NCBI RefSeq assembly: GCF_019209835.1
Contig: NZ_JAHUTS010000020.1
Location: 26,081 to 90,080, forward strand
Length of the DNA: 64,000 nt
Source: Enterovibrio paralichthyis
GTDB taxonomy: Bacteria > Pseudomonadota > Gammaproteobacteria > Enterobacterales > Vibrionaceae
Direction of reading: 5' to 3'
Shown here: positions 25,537 through 34,496 of the stretch, one piece after another
Position numbering within the stretch: the first letter of the stretch is position 1
How the letters are laid out: each line of letters opens with the position of its first letter
Notes under the pieces: generated by a model
Databases searched by the model: none
The model's input: only the letters and a program-made list of their open reading frames with translations
What the model was told of the DNA's origin: nothing
Translations under genes and position numbers: made by a program

Positions 25537-25577
25537 TTTGTAAAATAGAGCTGGGTAAATATTCTATCTATTGTGTT

Positions 25578-25847
25578 TTAGTTATTGCCGTTCAATTTTT
25601 CAAAGCACATTGTCATTTCTGTGGTTGATTTATTCTCTGTGGTGTATTCAGATGCATATACCATTGACCAGCCGTCATATTTTTCAAGCTTCTCATTAGT
25701 GCTTGAAGAACCAGTGCCAAATGTTTCACAGCGAATCATTTTAGATGATGATTGCTTGTCAAAGTCACGAATCTGGCTCGTAACATTTGCGCCTGAACAT
25801 GCAACCAGAGAAAGGGAAAGTGCTGAGATTATTGCAGATTTGTACAT
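25578..25847 (-). CDS. Small predicted lipoprotein, unknown function
   Basis: An 89-residue protein from ATG 25847, where GGA lies about 8 nt upstream. Residues 1-17 form a lipoprotein signal (MYKSAIISALSLSLVACSG) with the lipobox LVAC. The mature part is polar and short, with a second Cys pair (RCETFG and MCFEKL) that could form a disulfide. I do not recognise a family. It stands alone between the two PTS units and reads away from neither operon. The gene is supported by the signal sequence and RBS only. Confidence 0.65.
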   Translation of the reverse strand: MYKSAIISALSLSLVACSGANVTSQIRDFDKQSSSKMIRCETFGTGSSSTNEKLEKYDGWSMVYASEYTTENKSTTEMTMCFEKLNGNN

Positions 25848-26081
25848 GATAATGTCCATCAGTAAATTTGCGATGGACTTTAAACCGGAAGATATAATCA
25901 ATCAATTAGATAGGGCGATTTTATTTCAAATAATCTATAGGTATTTTGATGGGGGAAGCGTTTAAAAATGAATGATGAGTTTTAGTGAGTTTTCTGTTTA
26001 ATTCTTGTTGTTGGTGGGTTGGTGCGAAGAAAAATATAGCATTAGATTTTGCTAAGTAATTAATCAAAATTGGTTAATTAC

Positions 26082-26906
26082 TTACGCCGCCAATCTATAC
26101 TCACTCGGCGTTTTACCTGTCTTTTGCTTAAACACCCGGCAGAAATAGTTGGTGTCTTTAAACCCGCAGCGGTGGGCGATTTCGTCCACTTTGAAGTTGT
26201 ATTTCTTGAGCATAAATTTGGCGCGGTCGAGGCGTACGTAGGTAACGTAATCGGCGTATTTTACCGAGCCCTCCTGGTTGAAAAGACGTGACACGTGGGC
26301 GGAGGACACACCGAAGCGGTTGGCGACGGAAACGCGGGTAATGTCTTTGTGGAAGTTTTCCTGCACATAGATACACATGCTGCGGTAAAGCTTTTCACCG
26401 CGGCTCACTTTTGCCTGTTGCGGGCCTTGCAGCAGTTCTTTGCAGTAGGCGAGCAGGGCATTGGCGAGGTGGTCTGCCATCACCACTGAACGGCTTTCGT
26501 CTGTCATGCTGTTGAGTGCATCCAGCACATGTTCTACCGCCATGGAGGTAGGCAGGGGCATGGCGTATTTCTGTACTTCGACAAAACCGTTACCCGTTTC
26601 GAAGTGGACAAAGCTGAAGCCAATCTGGTGTTTGCTAAACAGAATCGACAGCATTTTGCAGCCGTTTTCCCAGGTTGGTTTACTCCAGGCGTTCGAAGGG
26701 ATGTAAACCATTTCACCTTGCTGTAGTTGGAGCTTTTTCTCGCCGGTACGGGCATCCACAACCAAGTCATATTCGCCATCCAGAATCACTTCCAGACGGT
26801 TAAAGTTCACCTGATACGCGCCTTCAGGCGGGGTGTTTTCACTGCAGCAGACTTTGGTCAGTTTGCCGTTGAAGTTAATCAGGGATTCAGCAATGTTGTG
26901 GTGCAT
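26082..26906 (-). CDS. AraC-family transcriptional regulator
   Basis: A 274-residue regulator. The N-terminal part (about 10-150) is a cupin-like sensing domain (YQVNFNRLEVILDGEYDLVV). The C-terminal AraC double HTH occupies about 170-272 (ITRVSVANRFGVSSAHVSRL, DEIAHRCGFKDTNYFCRVFK and the final TGKTPSEYR). It lies downstream of the fructose-type EIIC-EIIB genes on the same strand, after their terminator, and opposite the HPr-EI-EIIA operon. It is the obvious local regulator of the sugar system; V. cholerae has a comparable AraC gene inside a mannose/fructose-type PTS cluster, from memory. Confidence 0.9.
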   Translation of the reverse strand: MHHNIAESLINFNGKLTKVCCSENTPPEGAYQVNFNRLEVILDGEYDLVVDARTGEKKLQLQQGEMVYIPSNAWSKPTWENGCKMLSILFSKHQIGFSFVHFETGNGFVEVQKYAMPLPTSMAVEHVLDALNSMTDESRSVVMADHLANALLAYCKELLQGPQQAKVSRGEKLYRSMCIYVQENFHKDITRVSVANRFGVSSAHVSRLFNQEGSVKYADYVTYVRLDRAKFMLKKYNFKVDEIAHRCGFKDTNYFCRVFKQKTGKTPSEYRLAA

Positions 26907-26987
26907 GGTGGAGGCCTTTCAACAGAAAATATCGAGGTAAAGCGAAAAGGTGGATGATAAGGGGGACTTTACGTCGAGATGAAACAG

Positions 26988-27027
26988 AAAAACCGCGATA
27001 TGGAACCGGAATCCATACCGCGGTTTT
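26988..27027 (-). terminator. Terminator between EIIB and the araC-type gene
   Basis: Long interrupted stem: AAAACCGCG pairs with CGCGGTTTT and, inside it, TATGGA pairs with TCCATA. On the minus strand the outer arm ends in a T-run. It lies 6 nt after the EIIB stop. Confidence 0.8.
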
Positions 27028-27032
27028 GGGGG

Positions 27033-27347
27033 TTATGCCTGAGCCAGCATGCTTTCCAGCTTGGCGATGATTTCAGGTGCTTGTTTCGCCGCTTGGGTAA
27101 CGGTTACGCGCACAATCTTCTTGCCTGCAAAACGCTCTTCTTTCTTAATCGCGATGTCTTTGGTCAGTACCACAACATCTGCTGCTTCTACGTCTGCTGC
27201 GGTCAGTTCGTTTTCGATACCAATCGCGCCCTGGGTTTCAATCTTTGCATCCCAGCCTTTCGCTTTCGCCGCAGTTTCCAGCGCTTCAGCAGCCATGTAA
27301 GTGTGAGCGACACCAGATGGACAAGACGTTACACCAATCAATTTCAT
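27033..27347 (-). CDS. PTS fructose-type EIIB component
   Basis: A 104-residue EIIB with the phospho-Cys in GVTSCPSGVAHTYMAAEAL (Cys9), the canonical fructose-family loop, and KIETQGAIGIEN. It is the second EIIB in this locus; the first (22687) has the altered loop ACHTGIAHC. It lies 35 nt after the EIIC gene in one operon and probably phosphorylates the sugar bound by that EIIC. Confidence 0.9.
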   Translation of the reverse strand: MKLIGVTSCPSGVAHTYMAAEALETAAKAKGWDAKIETQGAIGIENELTAADVEAADVVVLTKDIAIKKEERFAGKKIVRVTVTQAAKQAPEIIAKLESMLAQA

Positions 27348-27382
27348 AATTATTTACCTGTGTTTCTTATTAGCGTTGTGCG

Positions 27383-28435
27383 TTAGTCGAAGGACAGTTC
27401 CAGTTCTTCGGTTTTAGCTTGTTTTTCTTCTTCGCGGTCAGCGATAGGTTTCTTCAGTGCGTTCACAATCAGCGCTGTGGTTGCTGCACCTGCGATAACC
27501 GCGACGACGTACATAATGCGACCTTCAACCACCGGCAGAACAATCAGACCGCCCCATGGTGCGTGGTTCAGAACACCACCCAGGAATGCCACGATGTTAC
27601 CGACCATGCCACCTGCAACGATTGCTGGGATAACACGCGCTGGGTCGTTTGCTGCGAATGGGATGGCACCTTCAGTGATACCGATACAGCCCATGATGGT
27701 TGCTGCTTTACCTGCTTCGCGCTCTTCTGGGGTGTATTTCTTAGGAGACAGGAAGGTAGCCAGTGCCATACCCAGTGGTGGAACACAGATTGCTACGCCC
27801 ACACCGCCCATCAGCCAAGGTTGTGTGCCAACCTGGGTTTGTGCGAACAGAGTTGCTACTTTGTTGATTGGGCCGCCCATGTCGAATGCCGTCATACCAC
27901 CCAGTACCGCACCCAGAACCGCTTTAGATGTGCCAGCCATTGATTGCAGACCTTCGTTCATGAATGCCATGAAACCTGCGATTGGTTGACCGATAACCCA
28001 TACCACCAGTGCAGATACGATGAAGGTACCGCCGATAGGAATGATGAAGTAGGTAGACAGCGCTTTAAGTTTGTTAGAAAGAGGAATGCGCTTCAGTTGC
28101 AGAACCACGTAACCCGCGATGAAACCCACCACGATAGCGCCGAGGAAACCTGCCTGTACCTGGTTTGCCAGGTAAGCACCAATCATACCCGGTGCCAGTG
28201 CAGGGCGGTCAGCGATAGAGTAAGCAATGTAGCCACCCAGAACCGGTACAAACAGGGTGAAACCTGCGATACCCATGTCCCACAGACCTTCCAGGAATAC
28301 GCCTTCTGGCACAGCACCTTTACCGTTCAACATAACTGACAGAGCCAGCAGTACACCACCCGCGACAACGAATGGCAGCATGTGGCTGGTACCGGTTAGG
28401 AGGTGCCGTTTGAGTTCAGCGAAGTTTGTTTTCAT
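27383..28435 (-). CDS. PTS fructose-type EIIC permease
   Basis: A 350-residue membrane permease with about nine hydrophobic segments. It starts with the family hallmark MKTNFAELKRHLLTGTSHMLPFVVAGGVLLAL and contains GGPINKVATLFA and ITEGAIPFAANDP, the fructose-EIIC conserved loops. It would transport a fructose- or mannose-like hexose, using EIIB at 27033 and phosphate from the HPr-EI-EIIA fusion at 22989. Resembles FryC/FrwC; the sugar is not determinable from sequence. Confidence 0.9.
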   Translation of the reverse strand: MKTNFAELKRHLLTGTSHMLPFVVAGGVLLALSVMLNGKGAVPEGVFLEGLWDMGIAGFTLFVPVLGGYIAYSIADRPALAPGMIGAYLANQVQAGFLGAIVVGFIAGYVVLQLKRIPLSNKLKALSTYFIIPIGGTFIVSALVVWVIGQPIAGFMAFMNEGLQSMAGTSKAVLGAVLGGMTAFDMGGPINKVATLFAQTQVGTQPWLMGGVGVAICVPPLGMALATFLSPKKYTPEEREAGKAATIMGCIGITEGAIPFAANDPARVIPAIVAGGMVGNIVAFLGGVLNHAPWGGLIVLPVVEGRIMYVVAVIAGAATTALIVNALKKPIADREEEKQAKTEELELSFD

Positions 28436-28807
28436 AAGTCAGACCTTTGTATTCGAGTTATTGGATTGTGTTTCGTGATGGGCTGATTATGCGTCGCAGA
28501 CACTGCTTAGGATATTGGACAAATAATTCCTTTACTGGAGAAATGTTGCATGTTGGCTTCACTGAGAAGGCAGTCACATATCTCGCATAATCAGTATCTT
28601 ACGAAGTTGTTAACCGGTGTTTTCAGGTCTTTACGGAATGAAGTGTCGTATTAGGGTGACAAAGATCACAAGGAGCAGCGTGAAAGATAGGACGGGTGTG
28701 CTGTGGTATTTGTTTGTTTGGAAAGTGAAACTTTTGTCTCAATAGCTGCGCGATGTTCGAGCCTTTGACTATGCTTAACAGAGTGCAAAGCGAGGGCAAA
28801 GAGGCAT
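28436..28807. promoter_or_regulatory. Divergent region between EIIC and the CheW-CZB gene
   Basis: A 372-bp gap with one CRP-like site (listed separately) and a good ribosome-binding site AAAGAGG 5 nt before the CheW-CZB ATG. I see nothing else of note. Confidence 0.4.
28655..28670 (+). promoter_or_regulatory. CRP-like site
   Basis: GGTGACAAAGATCACA matches TGTGA-N6-TCACA at 9 of 10 bases. It lies 220 nt upstream of the EIIC ATG and 138 nt upstream of the CheW-CZB ATG, so it could serve either gene. The half-sites are identical to those at 22562. Confidence 0.55.
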
Positions 28808-29671
28808 ATGGACTTTATCAATTTCAAAGTGGGACAAAAGACCGTAGCGTTAAAGATACTGGACATCCTTCTGACCGAGCAGTACGAAGAGAATCTCACC
28901 CAACTGCCCAACGACAACAAGAGCTTTCTGGGTATTAAAGACTTCATGGGCAAACCGGTGCCGGTGTTTGACCTTGGCATTATCCTGAACCGTATTTCTA
29001 CCCGGGAAACCAACAATGAATTGATCAATCTGCTGCGTGACAGGGAGCAGGATCATGTCGACTGGCTGCATGAACTGAAACTGAGTATTGAGCAGGGCAC
29101 GCCGTTCACCAAAGCACGCGATCCGCACAAATGTGCGTTTGGCCGTTGGTATGATCATTACAAGTCAGAAAACGACGACTTTAACGAGATCCTGCAAAAA
29201 TTCGATGAGCCACATAAGAAACTTCATGGCCTGGCAGATATCGTTCTGGATATGGTGAAAGCGAACCAACAGCAGGAAGCCCAAGATACGTTTCACCGCG
29301 AAGAGCGCTCAACCTATGCCCGGTTAATTCGTCTGTTTGAGTCTGCCCGCGAGCAGCTTAGCCTGGACTACAAACCCATTATTGTTTTCACCACCAAAGA
29401 TGGCTTTACACCAAACATCGGTTTGCTGGTGGACAAGGTAGAAGACAGTGTGACCGTGGCGGAATCAGACATCCAGCCGCTGGATGAGTTGGTGAAAGTT
29501 GGGTTTGATATCGACAAGCAAACCAAAAAGTTGATGCGAGGACTAATACGCCACAAGGAAAAACACAGCCTTATCCTCGACCCGACAGCGATTTTCCTCA
29601 ATATGTCTGAAGAGGAAATTCAAGCGTCGATAGAAAGCGAGGAAAACGAATCGCTGGAGAACGTGGGGTAA
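28808..29671 (+). CDS. CheW-like coupling protein with an inserted CZB zinc-binding domain
   Basis: A 287-residue soluble protein. Residues 1-70 and about 185-275 together form a CheW-like SH3 fold (LGIKDFMGKPVPVFDLGIIL, then PIIVFTTKDGFTPNIGLLVD). Between them, about 75-180, sits a chemoreceptor zinc-binding (CZB) domain: H83 (DHVDWLHEL), C109 (HKCAFGRWY), H136 and H140 (PHKKLHG) give the 3His/1Cys zinc site. CZB domains are known from receptors and diguanylate cyclases and have been linked to hypochlorite sensing through the zinc-bound Cys. This arrangement would let a coupling protein itself sense zinc or oxidants. RBS GAGG precedes ATG 28808. Confidence 0.88.
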   Translation: MDFINFKVGQKTVALKILDILLTEQYEENLTQLPNDNKSFLGIKDFMGKPVPVFDLGIILNRISTRETNNELINLLRDREQDHVDWLHELKLSIEQGTPFTKARDPHKCAFGRWYDHYKSENDDFNEILQKFDEPHKKLHGLADIVLDMVKANQQQEAQDTFHREERSTYARLIRLFESAREQLSLDYKPIIVFTTKDGFTPNIGLLVDKVEDSVTVAESDIQPLDELVKVGFDIDKQTKKLMRGLIRHKEKHSLILDPTAIFLNMSEEEIQASIESEENESLENVG

Positions 29672-29727
29672 ATGCCAGTCGCATAAGTAATACTTTGATA
29701 ACGTTTGAATACAAAGCATAGAAGGAA

Positions 29728-29759
29728 GGGGAGCAGGCACAGGTGTCGGCTCCCTTTTT
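29728..29759 (+). terminator. Terminator after the CheW-CZB gene
   Basis: Stem GGGAGC / GCTCCC with a 14-nt loop, followed by TTTTTG. Confidence 0.75.
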
Positions 29760-29778
29760 GGTCTTGTGCTTGGGTCTG

Positions 29779-30936
29779 CTAGAGCAGGAGTACCGCGGCC
29801 TTCATTCGTGCCACTGCTTCTTCAAGCGTTTTGCGGGTACAGCCAAAGTTCAGCCGCACAAATTGTCGGTTACCGAAATCGATGCCCGGCGATAAACCCA
29901 CGCCAGCCTGTTCAAAAAAGCGATGTGGGTTGTCGACAGGCAGTCCGCTGCAATCAATCCACGCCAGGTAGGTGGCTTCAATCTTTTCCAATTTCAGCCC
30001 CGGCAACGCGTTGATTTCCTGCATCAGATAATCGCGGTGCCCCCGCAAATAATCCAATTGTGCGTCCAGCCAATCCTGACCATGTTCATAGGCTGCTTCA
30101 GCCGCAGTGAACGCTAACAGACTGACACCCGGAACAATGCCCCGCTTCACTTTAATGAACCGTTGACGGATTTTCGGGTTAGGTATGATGGCGATAGATG
30201 CACCCAGCCCCGCAATGTTGAAGGTTTTGCTTGGTGCCATCAGGGTGACACTGCGCTGTGCGGCACGCTCGTTGATGCTGGCAAACGGAATGTGAGTGAG
30301 TGCTTCGTCCAGGATAAGGTCGCAATGGATTTCATCCGAGCAGACAAGGAGGTCGTGCTTTTCCGCAAAGGCGAGTGTCGCTTCCAGTTCTTCTTTGCGG
30401 TAAACCGTTCCACCCGGATTCAGTGGGTTACACATTTGCAGCAGGCCACCTTTGCCATCCAGTTGTTTTTCCGCTTCATCCAAATCTGGCATCCAACGGC
30501 CTTGATCCAATTTTACCGGCGCTTTTACCAAACGCCTTTCAGCGAACTTGGCCGAAGAGATAAATGGGGGATAAACCGGGGAAGGACTGACAATGGTTTG
30601 CCCTTCGTCGCAAAGGGCGCGGGCGGCGATATTCAAGCCGCAAACCAGACCCGGCAGATAAACCACCCATTCCGGTTCAATGTGCCAGCCATAACGTGAC
30701 GCCATGCGCGCAACAAACAGATCGGTCAGATTGTCTGGCGCATGGGTATAACCAAGCACCCCATGGGCGATACGAGTCTGCAATGCATCAATGACGGCGG
30801 GCGGTGACTGGAAATCGCTGTCAGCGACCCACATGGGCAATATGTTCTGCCCTTTGTATTTATCCCATTTGTCACTGGCAGTGGTGGTGCGGTCTATTTC
30901 TTTGTCGAAATCGAATGAATGTGGTTTAGGCGACAT
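29779..30936 (-). CDS. MalY/PatB family PLP-dependent aminotransferase / C-S beta-lyase
   Basis: A fold-type I PLP enzyme of 385 residues. ATG 30936 (MSPKPHSFDFDKEIDR) has AGGGAAG 6 nt upstream and is preferred over an in-frame ATG 18 nt earlier. MalY-type features are NILPMWVADSDFQSPPAVIDAL near 38-60, NPGGTVY near 170 and the PLP lysine in MAPSKTFNIAGLGAS near 230. Such proteins cleave cystathionine or cysteine conjugates to pyruvate and a thiol. It stands alone between two terminators. Confidence 0.9.
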   Translation of the reverse strand: MSPKPHSFDFDKEIDRTTTASDKWDKYKGQNILPMWVADSDFQSPPAVIDALQTRIAHGVLGYTHAPDNLTDLFVARMASRYGWHIEPEWVVYLPGLVCGLNIAARALCDEGQTIVSPSPVYPPFISSAKFAERRLVKAPVKLDQGRWMPDLDEAEKQLDGKGGLLQMCNPLNPGGTVYRKEELEATLAFAEKHDLLVCSDEIHCDLILDEALTHIPFASINERAAQRSVTLMAPSKTFNIAGLGASIAIIPNPKIRQRFIKVKRGIVPGVSLLAFTAAEAAYEHGQDWLDAQLDYLRGHRDYLMQEINALPGLKLEKIEATYLAWIDCSGLPVDNPHRFFEQAGVGLSPGIDFGNRQFVRLNFGCTRKTLEEAVARMKAAVLLL

Positions 30937-31000
30937 CGATCTTCCCTGAATCATGACTTGGTCATTCAGCTTACTGAATAAGCAGGGAAATGGTAAGAAT

Positions 31001-31029
31001 AAAAAATCGGGCTCAGGGCCCGATTTTTT
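31001..31029. terminator. Bidirectional terminator-like hairpin
   Basis: AAAAAATCGGGC / GCCCGATTTTTT with a 5-nt loop. On the minus strand it ends the ATP-grasp operon, and it lies upstream of malY. Confidence 0.9.
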
Positions 31030-31043
31030 AGGGGCAACAGACC

Positions 31044-32027
31044 CTAGTGTGCCGGCGTATGGGTACCGGTGAAGTTATTGATGGCGTAGGCCACGCGCTG
31101 CTCCGGTGTGGTGAGCTGGCCGGTCGAACCCATTTGTTCAATGTGGCGCAGCCTTGGCAGCAGGCCACAACCATTGGCGATTTGAATCGCAAGACCAGGG
31201 CGGGCGTTTAGCTCCAGCACCATTGGGCCTTTTTGCTTATCCAGCACCATGTCAGTACCGATATATCCCAGACCTGTCATTTCCCATGCACTGGCTGCCA
31301 GAGTCAGCAACTGCTGCCAATGTGGCACAGTCAGCTCGCTCAGGAGGCGTCCAGTGTCCGGATGGTGTTCAATCGGGCGGTTAAACTGCACGGCACGCAA
31401 TGCTTTGCCCGTTGCCAAGTCAATACCGACACCGACCGCGCCTTGGTGGAGGTTGGCTTTACCGTCTGATGCTGCCGTGGAAAGGCGCATCATTGCCATG
31501 ACAGGGTAACCTTTGAACACGATAACGCGGATATCAGGCACACCTTCATAACTGAAGCCGTCGAACACATCGTCAAACTGGATTAAGTTCTCCACCACGG
31601 CCACATCGTTCTTCCCGCCGAGGGAGAACAAGCCCGCAAGGGTGTTGGTGATATGGCGCTCGACTTCTTCCTTGCTCACTTCCGAACCAGACGGCTTTTT
31701 ATACACACCGTCTTTGTTCGAGGTGATAACCAGAATTCCTTTACCGCCAGAGCCCTGCGCAGGCTTAATCACAAAGCCCGGCCAGTCTTTGACCATGTTG
31801 TGGATGGATGGCACTTCGTGTTGTTCGCTCAGCACGCCAATCAGTTCAGGCACGGTTGCGCCGGCTTTTTGGGCGATACGTTTGGTCTTCAGCTTGTTGT
31901 CCACCAGCGGGAACAGGCTGCGTTTGTTGTAGCGGCCAATGTAGCTGATGTTACGGCGGTTCATGCCCATGATCCCGGCTCGGTTGAGCCGGAATGGGGA
32001 GGTGTATTTTTTCAGGAAGCCGAACAT
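31044..32027 (-). CDS. ATP-grasp alpha-L-glutamate ligase-like protein (RimK-related)
   Basis: A 327-residue cytoplasmic ATP-grasp protein. Conserved parts are WPGFVIKPAQGSGGKGILVI near 84-103 (ATP-binding glycine loop), a lid-region KPSGSEVSKEEVERHI near 110 and the metal-binding end YIGTDMVLDKQKGPMVLELNARPGL near 250-275. Family members ligate amino acids such as glutamate. The neighbouring genes code for an inactive transglutaminase/7TM protein and a retropepsin-like lipoprotein, a trio often conserved together in gammaproteobacteria. I recall it being linked to osmotic sensitivity, without details. The modified target is unknown. Confidence 0.85.
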   Translation of the reverse strand: MFGFLKKYTSPFRLNRAGIMGMNRRNISYIGRYNKRSLFPLVDNKLKTKRIAQKAGATVPELIGVLSEQHEVPSIHNMVKDWPGFVIKPAQGSGGKGILVITSNKDGVYKKPSGSEVSKEEVERHITNTLAGLFSLGGKNDVAVVENLIQFDDVFDGFSYEGVPDIRVIVFKGYPVMAMMRLSTAASDGKANLHQGAVGVGIDLATGKALRAVQFNRPIEHHPDTGRLLSELTVPHWQQLLTLAASAWEMTGLGYIGTDMVLDKQKGPMVLELNARPGLAIQIANGCGLLPRLRHIEQMGSTGQLTTPEQRVAYAINNFTGTHTPAH

Positions 32028-32031
32028 GCTG

Positions 32032-33537
32032 TCAGTCCTTCACCAGTGGCTTGAAGCGCTTAAGCTCGCTCAGGCGGTAACCGGTGTAGTTACCCAGCAT
32101 CAGGATAACCGCCAGGATCACCAGTTGGATGCCGATAAAGTTGAAGGTGATATGGCGCACAAACTCATTGGTCATCGCCAGGTAAACCAGCACGGCTGTC
32201 AGCAACGAGCCACCACCTTGAACGATGACCTGCTTCGCGCCTTCTTCTTCCCACAGAATAGACATACGTTCGATGGTCCACGACAGGATAATCATCGGGA
32301 AGAAGGTAATAGAAAGACCTTCAATCAAACCAATCTTGAATGCGACTACGGTAAAGACAGAAATAATCAGGATTACCGTGATAATGACCGCCGATATCCG
32401 GGCCACCAGCAACAGGTTGAGCCGCGACAGGTAACTTCGGATAACCAGACCGGTGCCCACAATCAACAGGAAGCCAACCACACCCGGCACCAGCTGGGTT
32501 TGTACGAAGGCGACGGCAATCAGCACCGGCATGAAAGTACCGGAGGTTTTCAGGCCAACCAACACGCGCAGCATCACCACAATCAGCGCCCCGATAGGGA
32601 TCAGCATGATGGTTTTGAACATCGCCTGTTCTTCAATCGGCAGGCTGTGGATAGAGAAATTCAGTAGGCTTTCTGCTTGGATTTTCTCGTCAGTGGCCTG
32701 TTGTGGACTGATGTCCTGGGAGATGATCGAGAAGCTTACCTGGCTGTTGGTACCACCGACCACTTCAAGCAGTGGGGTGCCTTTTTCATTCCAGATCAGC
32801 AGATCTTTCGAGGCATCAATCGAGCCGCTATCAAGGTTGAACAGTTGCCAGTCACTGCCGTCCCAAATCTCTACCATGGAGATAATGCTCTGGCGGCGTC
32901 GGCCATCTTCCAGTTGCAATGCACCAACTACGCGGGCATGGATGTTTTCCAAAGAAAGAATCGCAACCACGGCGTCAGCCTTGCTCATTTCTTTGGTCAG
33001 CAACGAGGCATTCTGGCTGTCAGCTTCATTGAACTGTTTGATCAGCTCACGGGTTAGCGTGCTGTTGTCCGCTGAACGTTGGCGCGCTTGTTCCAGCATG
33101 GCTTCTGCCGCGGTTTTGAGCGGGCCGTCAAGGGCAATAGGGGAGACGTCACCCAGCGGTGGCTCAGTAGCAAACTTTGCATTTTCATCCACCAGCATCT
33201 GGTTTTTGAAATAGAGGATTTGCTGGCCAGTGGCTTCGCGTTTACTCCACTCGGCGCGACGGCCATCCTGGGTGTTGACCAGTGCAAAGCCGTAACCCGG
33301 CGAACTGGTGTGCTCATTAATCAGTGTAAAGCCAGATTGTGTATCCGGTGTGGCGAGAGAGACTTTTACCGGCTCGCCTTTGGCTTCAAATTCAACACGG
33401 GCTTCCACTTCCCAAACTTGATGTTTTTGACCGGCAGTCCATGGCACACCGTATACATCGTGACGGTAAATGCTCATGCCAAGGCCGACTACAATCAGCA
33501 GGCTGATGAGCATATAAAACGGAACGCGTGATGTCAT
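32032..33537 (-). CDS. Inactive transglutaminase-like protein fused to seven transmembrane helices
   Basis: A 501-residue protein. Residues about 8-25 form a membrane anchor; 30-260 make an extracytoplasmic transglutaminase-like domain, and about 275-495 carry seven hydrophobic helices. No Cys-His-Asp triad is visible in the N-terminal part, which matches the 'inactive transglutaminase' family description. It lies 4 nt upstream of the ATP-grasp gene and is coupled to it. The assembly may present a peptide or substrate to the membrane for ligation; this is inference. Confidence 0.83.
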   Translation of the reverse strand: MTSRVPFYMLISLLIVVGLGMSIYRHDVYGVPWTAGQKHQVWEVEARVEFEAKGEPVKVSLATPDTQSGFTLINEHTSSPGYGFALVNTQDGRRAEWSKREATGQQILYFKNQMLVDENAKFATEPPLGDVSPIALDGPLKTAAEAMLEQARQRSADNSTLTRELIKQFNEADSQNASLLTKEMSKADAVVAILSLENIHARVVGALQLEDGRRRQSIISMVEIWDGSDWQLFNLDSGSIDASKDLLIWNEKGTPLLEVVGGTNSQVSFSIISQDISPQQATDEKIQAESLLNFSIHSLPIEEQAMFKTIMLIPIGALIVVMLRVLVGLKTSGTFMPVLIAVAFVQTQLVPGVVGFLLIVGTGLVIRSYLSRLNLLLVARISAVIITVILIISVFTVVAFKIGLIEGLSITFFPMIILSWTIERMSILWEEEGAKQVIVQGGGSLLTAVLVYLAMTNEFVRHITFNFIGIQLVILAVILMLGNYTGYRLSELKRFKPLVKD

Positions 33538-33573
33538 TGTTTCCTCGATATCAACACTGAGTAGGCTCAGGGA

Positions 33574-34338
33574 TTATTTTTGTTCAGCGACGAATTTGGG
33601 ATGGATGTATGCCTGACTGACGTCAACCATAGCGATATCTTTGAAAAACTCCCGGCCAAGCAGCACTGGGAATTCCATATGCGAACGGTCGGCCAGCGTA
33701 AACTGGGCGCGTTCATGCAGGTTGCCCAGACGGACGCGAAGTTCAACAACCGGGCGGCGCTCGAGTTCTGTGGTCGTCGCCTGGCGGATTTTTACCCAGC
33801 GGGTTACCGGCGCTTCGATAGTGGCCGTAGGTTCAGCTTTGCCTTCTTCGTTCTGGGTATGTGCCAGATTGAAACGCACCCAGGTTTTACCGTCACGCTC
33901 GAATTCCTGAATGTCTGTGGCGTTCAGTGACGAGGTGGTGGCACCGGTATCAACACGTGCTTTGTAATTGGCACCTGCTGAGTCAATCCAGACCCACTCC
34001 TGTTCACCCAGAATGGTTTTATCGAGCTTCTGTGGAACAGGGACTTCTTTTTCCACGTAGATGATTTGCGGCTCAATGTGGTTGTTCGCCGCTGCACGCG
34101 CCTGGTTTTGTTTGAGAATTTTAAGGGTGTCAGACACGTCAGTGAGCTGCTGCTCCAGCGTCGCAATCTGGGATTGCTGGGACTCAACGCGCTCGTTGAT
34201 GACGGCAAAATCACCCTGCAGATTAGTCTCTACATTGTTGATGGCGTTTAAAGTCTGCTGGTGTTGTTCTTGAGATGTAATGCTGCAGCCAGAAAGTACG
34301 GCAGTGAATACAATCAGCAATCCGCTGCGAGTTAGCAT
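33574..34338 (-). CDS. Retropepsin-like lipoprotein (former 'ATP-dependent zinc protease', PF05618)
   Basis: A 254-residue outer- or inner-membrane lipoprotein. The lipobox is LSGC (Cys18). Residues about 30-75 are a coiled coil (NAINNVETNLQGDFAVINER). The C-terminal half is the PF05618 retropepsin-like domain, with the single-chain aspartic motif ARVDTGATTSSLNA near residues 127-140. One DTGA per chain implies that a dimer would be needed for cleavage. It is first of the minus-strand trio, 36 nt upstream of the transglutaminase-7TM gene. Confidence 0.85.
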   Translation of the reverse strand: MLTRSGLLIVFTAVLSGCSITSQEQHQQTLNAINNVETNLQGDFAVINERVESQQSQIATLEQQLTDVSDTLKILKQNQARAAANNHIEPQIIYVEKEVPVPQKLDKTILGEQEWVWIDSAGANYKARVDTGATTSSLNATDIQEFERDGKTWVRFNLAHTQNEEGKAEPTATIEAPVTRWVKIRQATTTELERRPVVELRVRLGNLHERAQFTLADRSHMEFPVLLGREFFKDIAMVDVSQAYIHPKFVAEQK

Positions 34339-34496
34339 GTGGAGCTCCGTGCTGAGGTTTAAAGCGTTGAATTTAGGGAGTGTAGTTTATAAACAAACAA
34401 CTTCAAGACACGGGATTCAGACGACTGAAACCTTATCTTGAAGGTGCTGGAGTATATAGTGAAACAAAGGACGCGAGAAGCGTCCCATGTCATGGT

